Assembly (NCBI GenBank): GCA_041391665.1
Contig: JAWKNO010000001.1
Location: forward strand, 2,790,001 to 2,854,000
Source: Bacteroidia bacterium
Lineage (GTDB): Bacteria > Bacteroidota > Bacteroidia > J057
Length of the DNA: 64,000 bases
Direction: 5' to 3'
Under the pieces are notes generated by a model, which was given only the letters and a program-made list of their open reading frames with translations, was not told the origin of the DNA and made no database searches. Positions within the stretch are counted from its first letter, which is position 1, and each line of letters begins with the position of its first letter. This document shows, piece by piece, positions 8,974-18,766 of this stretch. The position numbers and the translations under genes were made by a program.

Positions 8974-10068
8974 ATGCAATTTACCCTTGGTATCGAAGAA
9001 GAGTATCAGGTCATAGATCCGGAAACCCGCGAACTGACCTCCCATGAGCAGCGAATTGTGGAAACTGCCAATAAGTTTCTCGATGAGCAGGTGAAAGCAG
9101 AAATGCACCAGGCTGTAGTGGAGGTGGGTACCCGCATTTGCACAGATATAAATGATGCCCGTGAGCAGATTATCTATCTGCGAAAGTCGATTTCCGAAGT
9201 GGCAACCAGCCTGGGTTTCCGTATTGGTGCTGCCGGAACGCATCCTTTTTCTGCCTGGCAGAAGCAGTTGCTGACGGTACACCCCCGCTATGACCAGATC
9301 GTGAATGAATTGCAGGACGCCGCCCGGTCAAATCTGATATTTGGGTTGCATGTGCATGTGGGCATTGAGGATCGCAATATGGCGATTCACCTTGCCAACT
9401 CTATGCGCTATTTCCTGCCGCATTTATTTGCACTTTCTACCAATTCCCCTTTCTGGGAAGGGCGTAATACGGGATTTAAGTCCTTTCGAACCAAGGTTTT
9501 TGACAAATTTCCACGCACGGGTATTCCCGACCATTTTGATTCTGTCGCTGAATACGACAATTATATCAATCTCCTGATTAAAACTGGCTGTATTGATAAC
9601 GCCAAAAAAATCTGGTGGGATATTCGTGCGCATCCTTTTTTCCCGACTATTGAAATTCGCATTTGTGATATTCCTCTGACGGTAAATGAGACGATTTGTA
9701 TCGCAGCACTCGTACAGGCGCTGGTCGCCAAACTGCATAAACTTCGCGTAGCGAACCTCAATTTTATGACTTACCGCCGCGCACTTATCAATGAAAATAA
9801 GTGGCGGGCTTCGCGTTATGGAATCGATGGGCAACTCATTGATTTTGGCCTGGAAAAAGAAGTCTCTACGCGTCATTTGCTACATGAACTTCTGGAGTTT
9901 ATCGACGATGTACTCGATGAACTGGACTCCCGCGAGGCGGTCAATTATATTCATACCATTCTTGAAAATGGAACGGGTGCAGATCGTCAGCTGAAAGTGT
10001 ATGAAGAAACCGGTAGTCTGGAAAAAGTAGTGGATTATATTATTGCACAAACCGTAGAAGGAGTTTAG
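8974..10068 (+). CDS. Carboxylate-amine ligase, glutamate-cysteine ligase family 2 (YbdK-like)
   Basis: The protein has 364 residues, the usual length for GCS2/YbdK proteins. The opening FTLGIEEEYQVIDPETREL is the signature metal/ATP-binding strand of the family. It is followed by the helix motif containing EMHQAVVEVGTRIC, then GLHVHVGIEDR and the late block FFPTIEIRICD. YbdK of E. coli has weak gamma-glutamylcysteine ligase activity in vitro; the physiological role of most members is unknown. It is separated by one base from the next gene (glutamine amidotransferase), so the two are surely co-transcribed. Confidence 0.92.
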   Translation: MQFTLGIEEEYQVIDPETRELTSHEQRIVETANKFLDEQVKAEMHQAVVEVGTRICTDINDAREQIIYLRKSISEVATSLGFRIGAAGTHPFSAWQKQLLTVHPRYDQIVNELQDAARSNLIFGLHVHVGIEDRNMAIHLANSMRYFLPHLFALSTNSPFWEGRNTGFKSFRTKVFDKFPRTGIPDHFDSVAEYDNYINLLIKTGCIDNAKKIWWDIRAHPFFPTIEIRICDIPLTVNETICIAALVQALVAKLHKLRVANLNFMTYRRALINENKWRASRYGIDGQLIDFGLEKEVSTRHLLHELLEFIDDVLDELDSREAVNYIHTILENGTGADRQLKVYEETGSLEKVVDYIIAQTVEGV

Positions 10069-10069
10069 A

Positions 10070-10897
10070 ATGAAAAATCAGCCTGTTCGCCTGGCAATCC
10101 TGGATTTAAACAATGGGCAGCCCAATCAGGGGATGCGGTGTATCCGCGAAATCGTAGGGGACTTCTCTACGTTGCTGGAATGGCATGAGTATGATATCCG
10201 GGTTACTGGCGAAGTGCCTGATACTGATTATGATATCTATATCTGCAGTGGCGGTCCGGGAAATCCTTTGGAAGGCGATGGGATATGGGATGTACGGTTT
10301 TACGACCTGATAGATCAGGTCTGGGACCACAACCAGCAGCCTGGTGTCAGGAAGAAGTACATGTTTTTCATTTGCCACTCCTTCCAAATGGCTTGTAATC
10401 ATTTCGGATTGGGAGAAATTGCCCCGCGAAAGTCCACTTCCTTCGGTGTAATGCCTGTACACAAAACACCTGCCGGAATGAGCGATCCGCTGCTCAAAGA
10501 TCTGCCCGATCCCTACTATGGCGTGGATAGCCGGGACTGGCAACTGATCCAGCCCAACCTCAAAGTATTTGCCCAGCAAGGGGCTACGATTCTTTCTCTT
10601 GAAAAAATACGTACCCACGTCGAATACGAAAGAGCGATTATGGCTGTACGGTTTTCTGAAGAATTTGTCGGTACGCAGTTTCACCCTGAAGCTGACCCCG
10701 TCGGTATGACGATCCATTTTCAAATGGAAGAAAACCGACGCAAAGTCATTGACAATTTCAGCGAACGGAAATACCGGGATATGATGGCGCATCTCACCGA
10801 CCCCGACAAAATCGCCCTGACTTATAGCACAATTTTGCCTTCATTTATCAATGGTGCGATTGCCGCACTCAATGGAAAATCAATAGTCTCTGTATGA
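10070..10897 (+). CDS. Class I glutamine amidotransferase-like protein
   Basis: The protein has 275 residues. A class I triad is visible: Cys102 in ICHSFQMA, and His205 with Glu207 in QFHPEAD. The oxyanion region is CSGGPGNPLE. The nucleophile motif is C-H-S-F-Q instead of the usual C-x-G-x-Q. Such domains hydrolyse glutamine to supply ammonia to a partner synthetase, or act as gamma-glutamyl hydrolases. Its partner is probably the adjacent GCS2 ligase or the ATP-grasp-like protein, whose gene it overlaps by 4 bases (ATGA). Confidence 0.88.
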   Translation: MKNQPVRLAILDLNNGQPNQGMRCIREIVGDFSTLLEWHEYDIRVTGEVPDTDYDIYICSGGPGNPLEGDGIWDVRFYDLIDQVWDHNQQPGVRKKYMFFICHSFQMACNHFGLGEIAPRKSTSFGVMPVHKTPAGMSDPLLKDLPDPYYGVDSRDWQLIQPNLKVFAQQGATILSLEKIRTHVEYERAIMAVRFSEEFVGTQFHPEADPVGMTIHFQMEENRRKVIDNFSERKYRDMMAHLTDPDKIALTYSTILPSFINGAIAALNGKSIVSV

Positions 10898-12108
10898 TCA
10901 CCTCACTCCGCGAACAGTTTAACCGGGATTTTACCCAGGAAAAGTACCAGGGTTTTCTCGATTCGGTGTATAGTGCCTATCAGCATAAACCACCTTTTCG
11001 TATCGCGGAGACGCCCGTGTTTATTCCCAATCTGCTGAAAGAACGGCTTGCTGATGCCATAGAGGATATCAACGCTGTCATTTGTAATCCCCGGTTTAAG
11101 GATATGACAAAAGACGCGATTCGTCCGCCTATGGAGATTGTACCAGGAGAAGATGCGCATACACAATTTCTTCAGATGGATTTTGGCATTTGCCGGGACG
11201 AAAATGGCGATCTTACACCACAACTGATTGAAATTCAAGGATTTCCTTCTCTTTACTTTTTTCAGGATCTGCTCGCTAAATCCTACCGCCAGCACTTTGC
11301 AATTCCCGATAATTATTCTTCCTATCACAGCAGTCTGACACCGGAATCCTATATTCAGTTGCTGAAAGAAGAAATTGTTGGCGATCAGGACCCGCGTACG
11401 GTGGTGCTGCTGGAAGTTGAGCCTGAAAAACAAGCCACTGCCATTGATTTTTGGGGTACACAGGCGCACCTGGGGATAAAAGTGCTGTGCATCAGCAAGC
11501 TGAAAAAAAGGGGAAAAAACCTGTATTATCTCGATGAGAAAGGAAAAGAAATTCCGGTAAACCGAATCTATAACCGGGTGATTTTTGATGAGCTCGATCA
11601 ACGAACGGATATTCAGCGTGAGTTTTCCTTTTCAGAAGAAATCAATGCAGAGTGGGTCGGGCATCCCAACTGGTTTTTCCGCATAAGTAAATACACCTTG
11701 CCGCTGTTTCACAGCCCTTATGTTCCCCGCAGTTTTTATCTCGACCAATTAGACGCCTATCCATCTGATCTGGAAAATTATGTCCTGAAGCCCCTGTATT
11801 CTTTTGCAGGATCGGGCGTTAATCTTCATGTCACAGCTTCTACCCTGGATTCCATTAAAGACAGGCGAAACTACCTTCTTCAGCGCAAGGTTACCTATGA
11901 TCCGTGTATCAAAACACCGGGAGAGCCTGCCAAATGTGAGATCCGGATGCTGATGGTATGGAAAAAAGGAGAACCCAAAGCCCGCACAGTCAATAATCTG
12001 ATGCGTCTTTCCAAAGGAGAAATGATCGGTGTACGGTACAACAAAGACAAAGACTTTGTCGGCGCGAGTATCGGCTTTTTTGAGGGCGGTGTAAGCTCGA
12101 AGGATTAA
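10894..12108 (+). CDS. ATP-grasp-like protein of unknown substrate
   Basis: The protein has 404 residues. Signs of an ATP-grasp-like fold are LIEIQGFPSLYFFQ early in the sequence, NYVLKPLYSFAGSGVNLHV (Lys and glycine-rich loop) at about residue 291, and LLQRKVTYDP followed by EIRMLMVW. The order and spacing differ from RimK-type enzymes, so assignment to a named family is not secure. It overlaps the amidotransferase by 4 bases, so it is translationally coupled and probably works in the same pathway. Its 3' end overlaps the convergent ATP-grasp gene by 4 bases. Confidence 0.72.
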   Translation: MITSLREQFNRDFTQEKYQGFLDSVYSAYQHKPPFRIAETPVFIPNLLKERLADAIEDINAVICNPRFKDMTKDAIRPPMEIVPGEDAHTQFLQMDFGICRDENGDLTPQLIEIQGFPSLYFFQDLLAKSYRQHFAIPDNYSSYHSSLTPESYIQLLKEEIVGDQDPRTVVLLEVEPEKQATAIDFWGTQAHLGIKVLCISKLKKRGKNLYYLDEKGKEIPVNRIYNRVIFDELDQRTDIQREFSFSEEINAEWVGHPNWFFRISKYTLPLFHSPYVPRSFYLDQLDAYPSDLENYVLKPLYSFAGSGVNLHVTASTLDSIKDRRNYLLQRKVTYDPCIKTPGEPAKCEIRMLMVWKKGEPKARTVNNLMRLSKGEMIGVRYNKDKDFVGASIGFFEGGVSSKD

Positions 12109-13322
12109 TTGGCTGGTCTGTCAGGTGCCGGCAGACTGGCATGAAACTCCTCAGAGATACGTTTGGTATATTTGTCCAGCAATTCGTGAACACGTTCTGG
12201 GGTTGATGCTTTGACAATCAGGCCTATATGCCAGTCTTTTTTCATTCGCCACCATATTTCGGGATCATTAAAGGAAGAATCATCCGGCTGCTGAAAACGG
12301 CTAAGTGATACCACTATACCCGAGTAATCATTTTTGACTTCCGGCAACTGGTAGGTTGAATTTTTGGCGACAGCGGTCTCGATTTTCGCCCATTCGGTCC
12401 AGAGGTTTATTCCGGCAGAAGCTTCCACCATTTCTGCAAGATTTGCCCCGCCCACACGGGAAGAAGTTTCCAGAAAATAATATTTACCATCTTCTTTCCC
12501 CTTGATAAACTCAGAGTGGGACGCGCTGTATTGCATGCCAAAAGCCTTCATTACCAGCTTATTGAGTTTAGTCAACTCCTTTTCATCTTTGGAGCCAAAC
12601 TTTGCCGTGACCGAGCGGAAAATCCCCCCACCATGGGCCACTTCAAAAGGAGTATCGAGGTACTGGCTCACACGGGAGAAGACGGTTTTTCCATCCATAT
12701 TAAGGGTATCCACATGAAATACATATCCGGGAGCAAATTTTTCAACCAGATACATATGTCTTTGTGCGCCAAGTTTGTGTATTTCACGCCACAGCGAATC
12801 TTTGTCTGCCACTTTCACAATGCCGGTAGCAGAGGCTGCAAACCGCGGTTTGATCATCCACGGGCCGGGAACCTGGTTGGCGTATGACTCGATATCTGCG
12901 TCATGAAAGATAGCAGAAAACGCCGGAACAGGAATCCCCGCTTCCTGAGCTTTCATCCGCATGGCCAGTTTATCCCGGAAGTAATGAGCGGTGGTTTCTC
13001 CCATTCCGGGAATGCGGAAATGTTCGCGTATATGGGCCGCTTTTTCCACATCAAAATCATCGAGAGCGACAATTTTGTCAAACTTTATCCGCTGCATTTG
13101 CCAGGCAATCCCATCGATCAGGTGTTGCATTACCCATTTTCCCTCTTCTGTTTCGTCCATAAAAAAGGTCTCATCAATTGACTCCCATGGCCAGGGATGG
13201 TTTTTGAGTTTGTTTCCTGTAATGAGGTAAACCTGGTTTCCTTCCGCTTTGGCAGATCGGAGGAACGCTTCTCCCTTAAAAAAGCTGGAGATGCAGAGGA
13301 TATTGAGGGGGGCTTTGGACAT
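12105..13322 (-). CDS. ATP-grasp domain protein (carbamoyl-phosphate-synthase-like)
   Basis: The protein has 405 residues. A Rossmann-like N-terminal domain (NILCISSFFKGEAFLRSA) leads to the ATP-grasp core: GPWMIKPRFAASATGIVKV for the nucleotide Lys and glycine loop, MYLVEKFAPG, and the metal-binding FIKGKEDGKYYFLETSSRVG. This belongs to the broad biotin-carboxylase/CPSase-like ATP-grasp group, used in many peptide and amino-acid ligation reactions. It faces the plus-strand cluster and overlaps the neighbouring gene tail to tail by 4 bases. With the M17 peptidase just upstream it forms a minus-strand pair. Confidence 0.83.
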   Translation of the reverse strand: MSKAPLNILCISSFFKGEAFLRSAKAEGNQVYLITGNKLKNHPWPWESIDETFFMDETEEGKWVMQHLIDGIAWQMQRIKFDKIVALDDFDVEKAAHIREHFRIPGMGETTAHYFRDKLAMRMKAQEAGIPVPAFSAIFHDADIESYANQVPGPWMIKPRFAASATGIVKVADKDSLWREIHKLGAQRHMYLVEKFAPGYVFHVDTLNMDGKTVFSRVSQYLDTPFEVAHGGGIFRSVTAKFGSKDEKELTKLNKLVMKAFGMQYSASHSEFIKGKEDGKYYFLETSSRVGGANLAEMVEASAGINLWTEWAKIETAVAKNSTYQLPEVKNDYSGIVVSLSRFQQPDDSSFNDPEIWWRMKKDWHIGLIVKASTPERVHELLDKYTKRISEEFHASLPAPDRPAN

Positions 13323-13326
13323 AGTA

Positions 13327-14769
13327 TTATTGTTGGGAAATGAGTTGTTTCATAAAAGTAGTCAACAGACGCACACCATACCCGGTGCCTGCCCGCATTT
13401 TGGTAAATTCAGAATCGCCAAATGCAACACCAGCAATATCGAGGTGTACCCATTTGGGGTGATCTTTGATAAAATATTCGAGAAATTTTGCAGCAGTAAT
13501 AGCTCCGGCTACGGGTTTTCCGCTGAAGTTGCGCACATCCGCAACATCTGAGTGCAGGTCATCCTCAAAGTCTTCGAATAGCGGTAATTGCCATACACGC
13601 TCATGCACCGATAAACCAGCGCTGGAAAGCGCCTGAGCGAGGAATTCATTTTTCGTAAACATACCTGCCGCGCTGTATCCAAGGGTCATCACACAGCTTC
13701 CTGTGAGCGTGGCAAGGTCGATGACAGTATCCGGCGAAAATTGTTTTTGCATCCAGGCCAGGCCATCGGCCAATACCAGCCTTCCTTCTGCATCGGTATC
13801 TATGATTTCAATGGTTTTACCCGAGTAAGAGGAAATCACATCTCCCGGCTTAAAACTATGGGCATCCACGCTGTTTTCCGCTGAAGGAATCACGCCCGCC
13901 AGGTGAATGGGTAACCGCAACCTTGCCGCCAGTTCTATCGCTCCGATTACCGCTGCGGCGCCTCCCATATCACTTTTCATAAAGTGCATATTGGTGGAGG
14001 ATTTGATGGAAATGCCGCCCGTGTCAAAAGTAATGCCTTTCCCTACCAAACCCAGCTGCGGAGATGCCGACTCCATTCCTTCGGGTTTGTATTCCAGTTG
14101 AATTAATACCGGCGGATACATACTTCCCTGTCCTACGGCCAGGAGGGCGTGAAGCCCCTGGGCTTCCAGTTCGTCACGCGTGTAAATACGCGCCGAATAA
14201 CCATATTTTTGGGCTGAATCTGCCGCAAACCGCCCCAGCCATTCCGGTGTTTTGGTATTGGATGGGGTATCTATCAGCTGCATAACCCGCGTTTGGGTAT
14301 CTGCTGTGATAAATCCTTCCTCCGCCCATTTACCGGCCTGTGGATCTGCATGAACAAGGTACACCGCTGCGGGAACCGGTTGCTCCGCTGCATCAGTTTT
14401 AAAAAGTCCGTTTTTATACTGTCCCAGACCTATTCCTAAAGCAGCGGCGAAAACCAGTTCTGATTCGAGATGTGGGAGGTAAATAACGGGACAATCTCCC
14501 CATTTTTCCTGCTGGCGGAAGGTAAGGCTGCGAAATACCTGTGGTGCTTTGGCTATTTCCTTCCGGTCGCCCAGGCCGGCTAAGTATATTTTTAGTGGTT
14601 TTTCGGGGTGAAATAAAATAACCGACTCTTTAAACTTTGCTTCAAATTCCGGCAGAAAAGAAATTCCGGATAGTTTCTGAATCAGGTCTGTATCTGCTTC
14701 GCCCTTAAAAAACGGAAGAACAAGGGTAGAAGGGGAGTCGGGAATATGAGCGCTAAGGGTATAGTTCAT
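13327..14769 (-). CDS. Leucyl aminopeptidase, peptidase family M17
   Basis: The protein has 480 residues from the ATG at 14767-14769; an in-frame TTG two codons upstream is unlikely. The C-terminal catalytic domain has the family's metal and active-site motifs: LVGKGITFDTGGISIK, HFMKSDMGGAA, and the signature DTDAEGRLVLAD. The enzyme removes N-terminal residues from peptides in the cytoplasm, using two divalent metals. It lies 4 bases from the ATP-grasp gene and 13 bases from an esterase gene in the same orientation. Confidence 0.93.
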   Translation of the reverse strand: MNYTLSAHIPDSPSTLVLPFFKGEADTDLIQKLSGISFLPEFEAKFKESVILFHPEKPLKIYLAGLGDRKEIAKAPQVFRSLTFRQQEKWGDCPVIYLPHLESELVFAAALGIGLGQYKNGLFKTDAAEQPVPAAVYLVHADPQAGKWAEEGFITADTQTRVMQLIDTPSNTKTPEWLGRFAADSAQKYGYSARIYTRDELEAQGLHALLAVGQGSMYPPVLIQLEYKPEGMESASPQLGLVGKGITFDTGGISIKSSTNMHFMKSDMGGAAAVIGAIELAARLRLPIHLAGVIPSAENSVDAHSFKPGDVISSYSGKTIEIIDTDAEGRLVLADGLAWMQKQFSPDTVIDLATLTGSCVMTLGYSAAGMFTKNEFLAQALSSAGLSVHERVWQLPLFEDFEDDLHSDVADVRNFSGKPVAGAITAAKFLEYFIKDHPKWVHLDIAGVAFGDSEFTKMRAGTGYGVRLLTTFMKQLISQQ

Positions 14770-14782
14770 GTACAAAAGAGGT

Positions 14783-15553
14783 TTATTGGGGAAAATACAA
14801 CCATTCTATGGCTTTGGGAAATTCTTCCCGCCAAAAAGACTCATTATGTGTACCTTCCGGATTGATGCTCAGGTGAAATCTGAGTAAGGACTGATCGGCG
14901 GTTGAGCGGTATAAAGAGCTTTTCAGACGCTTTACGTTTGTAATATGGCTCTTACTTTCCTGTTCGCCGGCATACACATACATCTCGGTTTTTTCCTTCG
15001 CCAGGAAGCTGGAAGTGTGGTAGTAAACTTTCGGAGAAATCCACAAGCTGGGAGAAAAAATCATCATTTTACTGAACACATGGTTGTGCACAATGCCTGC
15101 ATACAGGCTGATAAGACCTCCCATAGAACTTCCTCCAATACCTGTATTCAGCCGATCGGTAAAGACCCTGAATTTTCGGTCAACATACGGCTTCAGGGTC
15201 TGTTCTACAAACTGTAGATAAAGCTCGCCACTTCCTTCCCCAAACTTTGGATTGTAATAGGGCGAATATTCACTTATCCTTTCTTCCCCTCCGTGGTCCA
15301 CGGCGATAATGATGATATCTTTCAGGCCTTTCTCCGCGAGTTTTGCCAGAGACTGATCGATCGCCCAGTTGCCAAACATGGCATGTTCATTAAACAGGTT
15401 CTGCCCGTCATGAAGATAAAGCACAGGATAATAAGTCTCCGATTCCTCATAATCATAGGGCAACAGGGCCGAGATTCTTCTTCTTCGGCCCAGCTGAGGA
15501 ATTTCGTAGTCTTCCTCAATCACACGAATTATGGGAAGATAATTTTTCTCCAC
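14783..15553 (-). CDS. Alpha/beta-hydrolase, putative esterase (esterase D type)
   Basis: The protein has 256 residues. The nucleophile elbow is GGSSMGGLISLYAG, preceded by PVLYLHDGQNLF (oxyanion hole strand). EGTHNESFWREEFP near the C-terminus carries the likely catalytic His. These are hallmarks of the putative esterase/enterochelin-esterase-like family. No signal peptide is obvious, so a cytoplasmic location is likely. It is the first gene of the minus-strand unit with the M17 peptidase and ATP-grasp protein. Confidence 0.85.
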   Translation of the reverse strand: MEKNYLPIIRVIEEDYEIPQLGRRRRISALLPYDYEESETYYPVLYLHDGQNLFNEHAMFGNWAIDQSLAKLAEKGLKDIIIIAVDHGGEERISEYSPYYNPKFGEGSGELYLQFVEQTLKPYVDRKFRVFTDRLNTGIGGSSMGGLISLYAGIVHNHVFSKMMIFSPSLWISPKVYYHTSSFLAKEKTEMYVYAGEQESKSHITNVKRLKSSLYRSTADQSLLRFHLSINPEGTHNESFWREEFPKAIEWLYFPQ

Positions 15554-15659
15554 TGATTCTCAATTTGAGGGGCAAATGTAGGGATTCTACACTTAAAAAA
15601 ATACGTTTATTCCCATACATCTGCCGCTCTTTGCTTAGATTTTGTCTGTCTGCTTATGA

Positions 15660-18065
15660 TCAGATTGTTGCCCGAAGTGTAAAAATGAAATTTCGCCCCG
15701 GTGCAGAAATATTAGACGCAAAAACCCGGTAATTTTGATCCAGAATATTTTCACAAGCTGCCTGGAGGCTGATTTTTTTGCTCAGTGCCACGGTAATCCT
15801 TGTGTTGAGTGTGTACCACGAAGGCATCCCGTATGTGGTGGCATAGGCCAGATTATCCTCTCCGGAACTGCTGTAATCTTCCAGCCGTTTCCAACCGCTG
15901 TAATTGACAAAAAATTCCGCCCGGATCTTTTCCCGCTTCATATTGAGGCTGATTTTTCCAAATACAGGTGGAATATGGTCCAGGGGAGTTGTCAGCTCGT
16001 CGTTGACCACTCTCCCATACGTGTAGTTGATAGAGGCAAACAAAGAAAAATAATCATTGAGATTGCCCGAAAGACTGCCTTCCATGCCGTAGATAAACGC
16101 TTTTCCGGTATTTACGGTAGTTGTTACCTGGCTGAGTTGTCCATCATACAAGATCGAATCCTGCCCGTCAAATAAAGATGGCTGGACGGTAATGGCATTT
16201 ACATATCGGGTATAATAGCCTACTGCTGATACAACGATGCGGTTTTGTATCGTATGGGCAATTCCCAGTTCTGCGTTGTAGGTAAATTCCGGGTGCAGAT
16301 CGGGATTGGGGACGATTACATTGCCCTGAACGGATTCAAACACCTTGCTGAGGTCATCGACGTTTGGTGCGCGGAAGCCAGAGGAAAGGTTACCGGTAAA
16401 TCTCCATCCCGGTGCAGGCAGAATTATCAGCCCCAGATTGCCGTTGAGTGCCGTATGGTTTTGGTTTACCCTGTTAAAAGGAAACGGGAAAAAAGATTTG
16501 TCTGTAAAATCTGCTGTCAGCGAAGTATGTGTCAGGCGAATCCCGTCATTGAGGATCAGTTTTTCGTTGATTTCCCAGGTGTGGGTGCCATAGATTGCCT
16601 GCGTATTCATCGTAGAACCCCCATCGGGGTAGCGGGTATCCAGTGAAGTTTTTTCTCCTGAGGAAATGTTTTCCTGAAAAGCCGAAGAGTTGATAAAATT
16701 AAAGACAGCTTCTGCGCCATAGCGGATTTCGTGGCTCCCTTTGGTTTTATCAAAATCGGCATTAAAGGAAAATATATTTAGCTTTTCTATCCGCCGGTTG
16801 ATGCTGGGATTATTGAGGCGGCGGTCGTTTCTGCTTTCTTCAATATTCTGATAGGCAAGGATCAGGCGGGCATGATCGAAGAGCTTGTTTGACGAGCGAA
16901 TGCGAAGCGTATAGGCGCTCAGCAGCCGGTCCTGGGGTCCATAGTACCATTCGGCAAAGCGGGGACGTCCCCCGGAAACCTGCGTCAGTCGGTCATACCT
17001 CGGAACATCCGACGATGTGGAGTACTGGAAATTGAGCAGATGTGTGATTTTTTCAGATGGTTTGAAAATCAGCTTCTGTAAAAAATCATACTGCCGGTAA
17101 CCGGAAGAGACCTGGAGATTGGAATCGGGATTGGCAATTACGGAGTCTTTCCCTCCAACCTGGGAAACATACCAGGGGCGGGAGCCAAAGTTTTCATAAA
17201 AAGGATTTCGTACCGCCCCCTGCCGCAAATCGCCAAAATCTGAATAGGTAAATGATGTCAGCGAGCCTACTTTTTCTCCTCCAACCGAAACATCTGCATG
17301 CCCGGCATAACCATGAGCGGCAGAGGTGTAACGTCCATATACATTGGCTTTGACCAGCGTTTTTCCATCTGCCGAAAGCGTAGGGTCTTTGGTGTAAAAA
17401 TGCATTACTCCGCCCAACGCGTCTGAGCCATACACGACAGAGCCTGCACCAAATACCAGCTCTGTACGCTCCAGAATGGAGTTGTCGAGTGTGATGACAT
17501 TTTGCAAATGTCCGCCCCTGTAGATGGCATTGTTCATGCGGATTCCATCTACAACCATCAGCACTTTATTGGCCTCAAATCCGCGGATTACCGGTGAGCC
17601 TCCTCCCAGCTGACTTTTCTGAACCATAATATTGCCGCTGCCAGCAAGCACATCGGCCATGGAAGTCTGATTCATATGTTGCATTTCGCTACTGCGCAGC
17701 ACCTGGATTTTTTGCACAACATCTTTCTGCTGCTCTTCAAACCTGCTGGCGGAGATCACCACTTCATTGAGTGAAATACCGGTAAGTGCCAGATATACTG
17801 TATAATCTGAAGATGCCAGTTTTTCGATCGTCAGTGTTTCCGTCTGATAGCCCGGCAAATAGATTCTGAGCGTTTTTACGTCTTTGAAAGCCGAGATATC
17901 CGCCTCTCCGGCAGTATTTGTGAATGAAAATGAAGGATTGTCTTCAGAAGATACAGAAACACCCGCCAGCGGTTGGCCGGTTTCCAGGTCCCGGACAACC
18001 ATTGTCTGGGCAAAGAGCATAAGTCCTTCCCCCAGGAATAATCCCAGTATGATTAATTTTTTCAT
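15660..18065 (-). CDS. TonB-dependent receptor
   Basis: The protein has 801 residues from the ATG at 18063-18065, which gives a clean signal peptide ending LMLFAQ; the frame extends upstream to 18188 without one. After a carboxypeptidase-like regulatory beta domain (residues about 20-105) comes the plug, with the stretch around QKIQVLRSSEMQH and GGGSPVIRGFEANKVLMVVD. A beta-barrel of some 600 residues follows and ends in aromatic NFIFTLRATI. It imports an iron- or metal-complex, cobalamin, or other large ligand across the outer membrane, powered by TonB; the ligand is unknown. A small membrane-protein gene lies just upstream. Confidence 0.93.
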   Translation of the reverse strand: MKKLIILGLFLGEGLMLFAQTMVVRDLETGQPLAGVSVSSEDNPSFSFTNTAGEADISAFKDVKTLRIYLPGYQTETLTIEKLASSDYTVYLALTGISLNEVVISASRFEEQQKDVVQKIQVLRSSEMQHMNQTSMADVLAGSGNIMVQKSQLGGGSPVIRGFEANKVLMVVDGIRMNNAIYRGGHLQNVITLDNSILERTELVFGAGSVVYGSDALGGVMHFYTKDPTLSADGKTLVKANVYGRYTSAAHGYAGHADVSVGGEKVGSLTSFTYSDFGDLRQGAVRNPFYENFGSRPWYVSQVGGKDSVIANPDSNLQVSSGYRQYDFLQKLIFKPSEKITHLLNFQYSTSSDVPRYDRLTQVSGGRPRFAEWYYGPQDRLLSAYTLRIRSSNKLFDHARLILAYQNIEESRNDRRLNNPSINRRIEKLNIFSFNADFDKTKGSHEIRYGAEAVFNFINSSAFQENISSGEKTSLDTRYPDGGSTMNTQAIYGTHTWEINEKLILNDGIRLTHTSLTADFTDKSFFPFPFNRVNQNHTALNGNLGLIILPAPGWRFTGNLSSGFRAPNVDDLSKVFESVQGNVIVPNPDLHPEFTYNAELGIAHTIQNRIVVSAVGYYTRYVNAITVQPSLFDGQDSILYDGQLSQVTTTVNTGKAFIYGMEGSLSGNLNDYFSLFASINYTYGRVVNDELTTPLDHIPPVFGKISLNMKREKIRAEFFVNYSGWKRLEDYSSSGEDNLAYATTYGMPSWYTLNTRITVALSKKISLQAACENILDQNYRVFASNISAPGRNFIFTLRATI

Positions 18066-18148
18066 GGATTTAGGTATAAACAATACAACAATCGGGCAGC
18101 CAATATCCTTCAGGGACGAAATTGGTTGCCTCAAAAAAAGTGATGTGT

Positions 18149-18688
18149 TTATACAGTTTCCGGCGGAGGAATGGGCGGAGAAAGGCAAACCGAGCAGTAT
18201 ATCAGCGGGCTGAAAACCTCAGGATTTTTGGCTCTCTCCCGGTTTTGTAAGTGCCAGGTGAATCTTTCTGACCGAAATAGTGTATGAAAAAAGTGAATGA
18301 GGCGCTGCTGATTTTTTTGTCTTATGGGATTATGTCCGCTGGCGTGATTTACGAGATAGGATAAACGTTGATTGAGCCGGGATTCCTCCTTATCGGGCCA
18401 ACACCAGTACACCACTGTGTCTTTGTGCATCTCCTGAGAAACCACATCGTACATTTGCCCTTCAAATTCAAACTCATCAGGTTCTGGCCAGTGTAGCAGG
18501 GAAGCCTGAGCATGGCTTAGGCTGATTTCAACCAAATCCTGGTGTTCAGAAAGAGTCAGCAGATGGTGTTTGATCTCTTTGCGAAGGAAAAATTTTTGCA
18601 GGTGCAGCAAGGTATAAATCCCCAGAAAGGGAGCAAACAGACAAAGCAGAAGGAAAACACTGATGATATTTTTCCGCCAATGATTCAC
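18149..18688 (-). CDS. Uncharacterised single-pass membrane protein upstream of TonB receptor
   Basis: The protein has 179 residues. One N-terminal membrane segment (IISVFLLLCLFAPFLGIYTLL) is followed by a soluble domain rich in His, Gln and Trp. The C-terminus is proline-rich (LSPPIPPPETV). No named domain is recognised. Proteins of this layout, with a short pro-rich tail, are often found immediately ahead of TonB-dependent receptor genes in Bacteroidota; a link to metal uptake is inferred from that position only. Confidence 0.65.
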   Translation of the reverse strand: MNHWRKNIISVFLLLCLFAPFLGIYTLLHLQKFFLRKEIKHHLLTLSEHQDLVEISLSHAQASLLHWPEPDEFEFEGQMYDVVSQEMHKDTVVYWCWPDKEESRLNQRLSYLVNHASGHNPIRQKNQQRLIHFFHTLFRSERFTWHLQNRERAKNPEVFSPLIYCSVCLSPPIPPPETV

Positions 18689-18737
18689 CTCCGAAAGTTA
18701 AAAAAATCCCTGTAAAGACGGGATGGCCTGTAAAACA

Positions 18738-18766
18738 AAAAACGCCAGCTGTTGGCTGACGTTTTT
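18738..18766. terminator. Hairpin with flanking A and T runs
   Basis: AAAAACG and CGTTTTT pair, then CAGC pairs with GCTG around a 5-base loop, with one C-A mismatch. T and A runs on either side let it act in both directions. It sits at the left edge of the AT-rich island. Confidence 0.6.
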
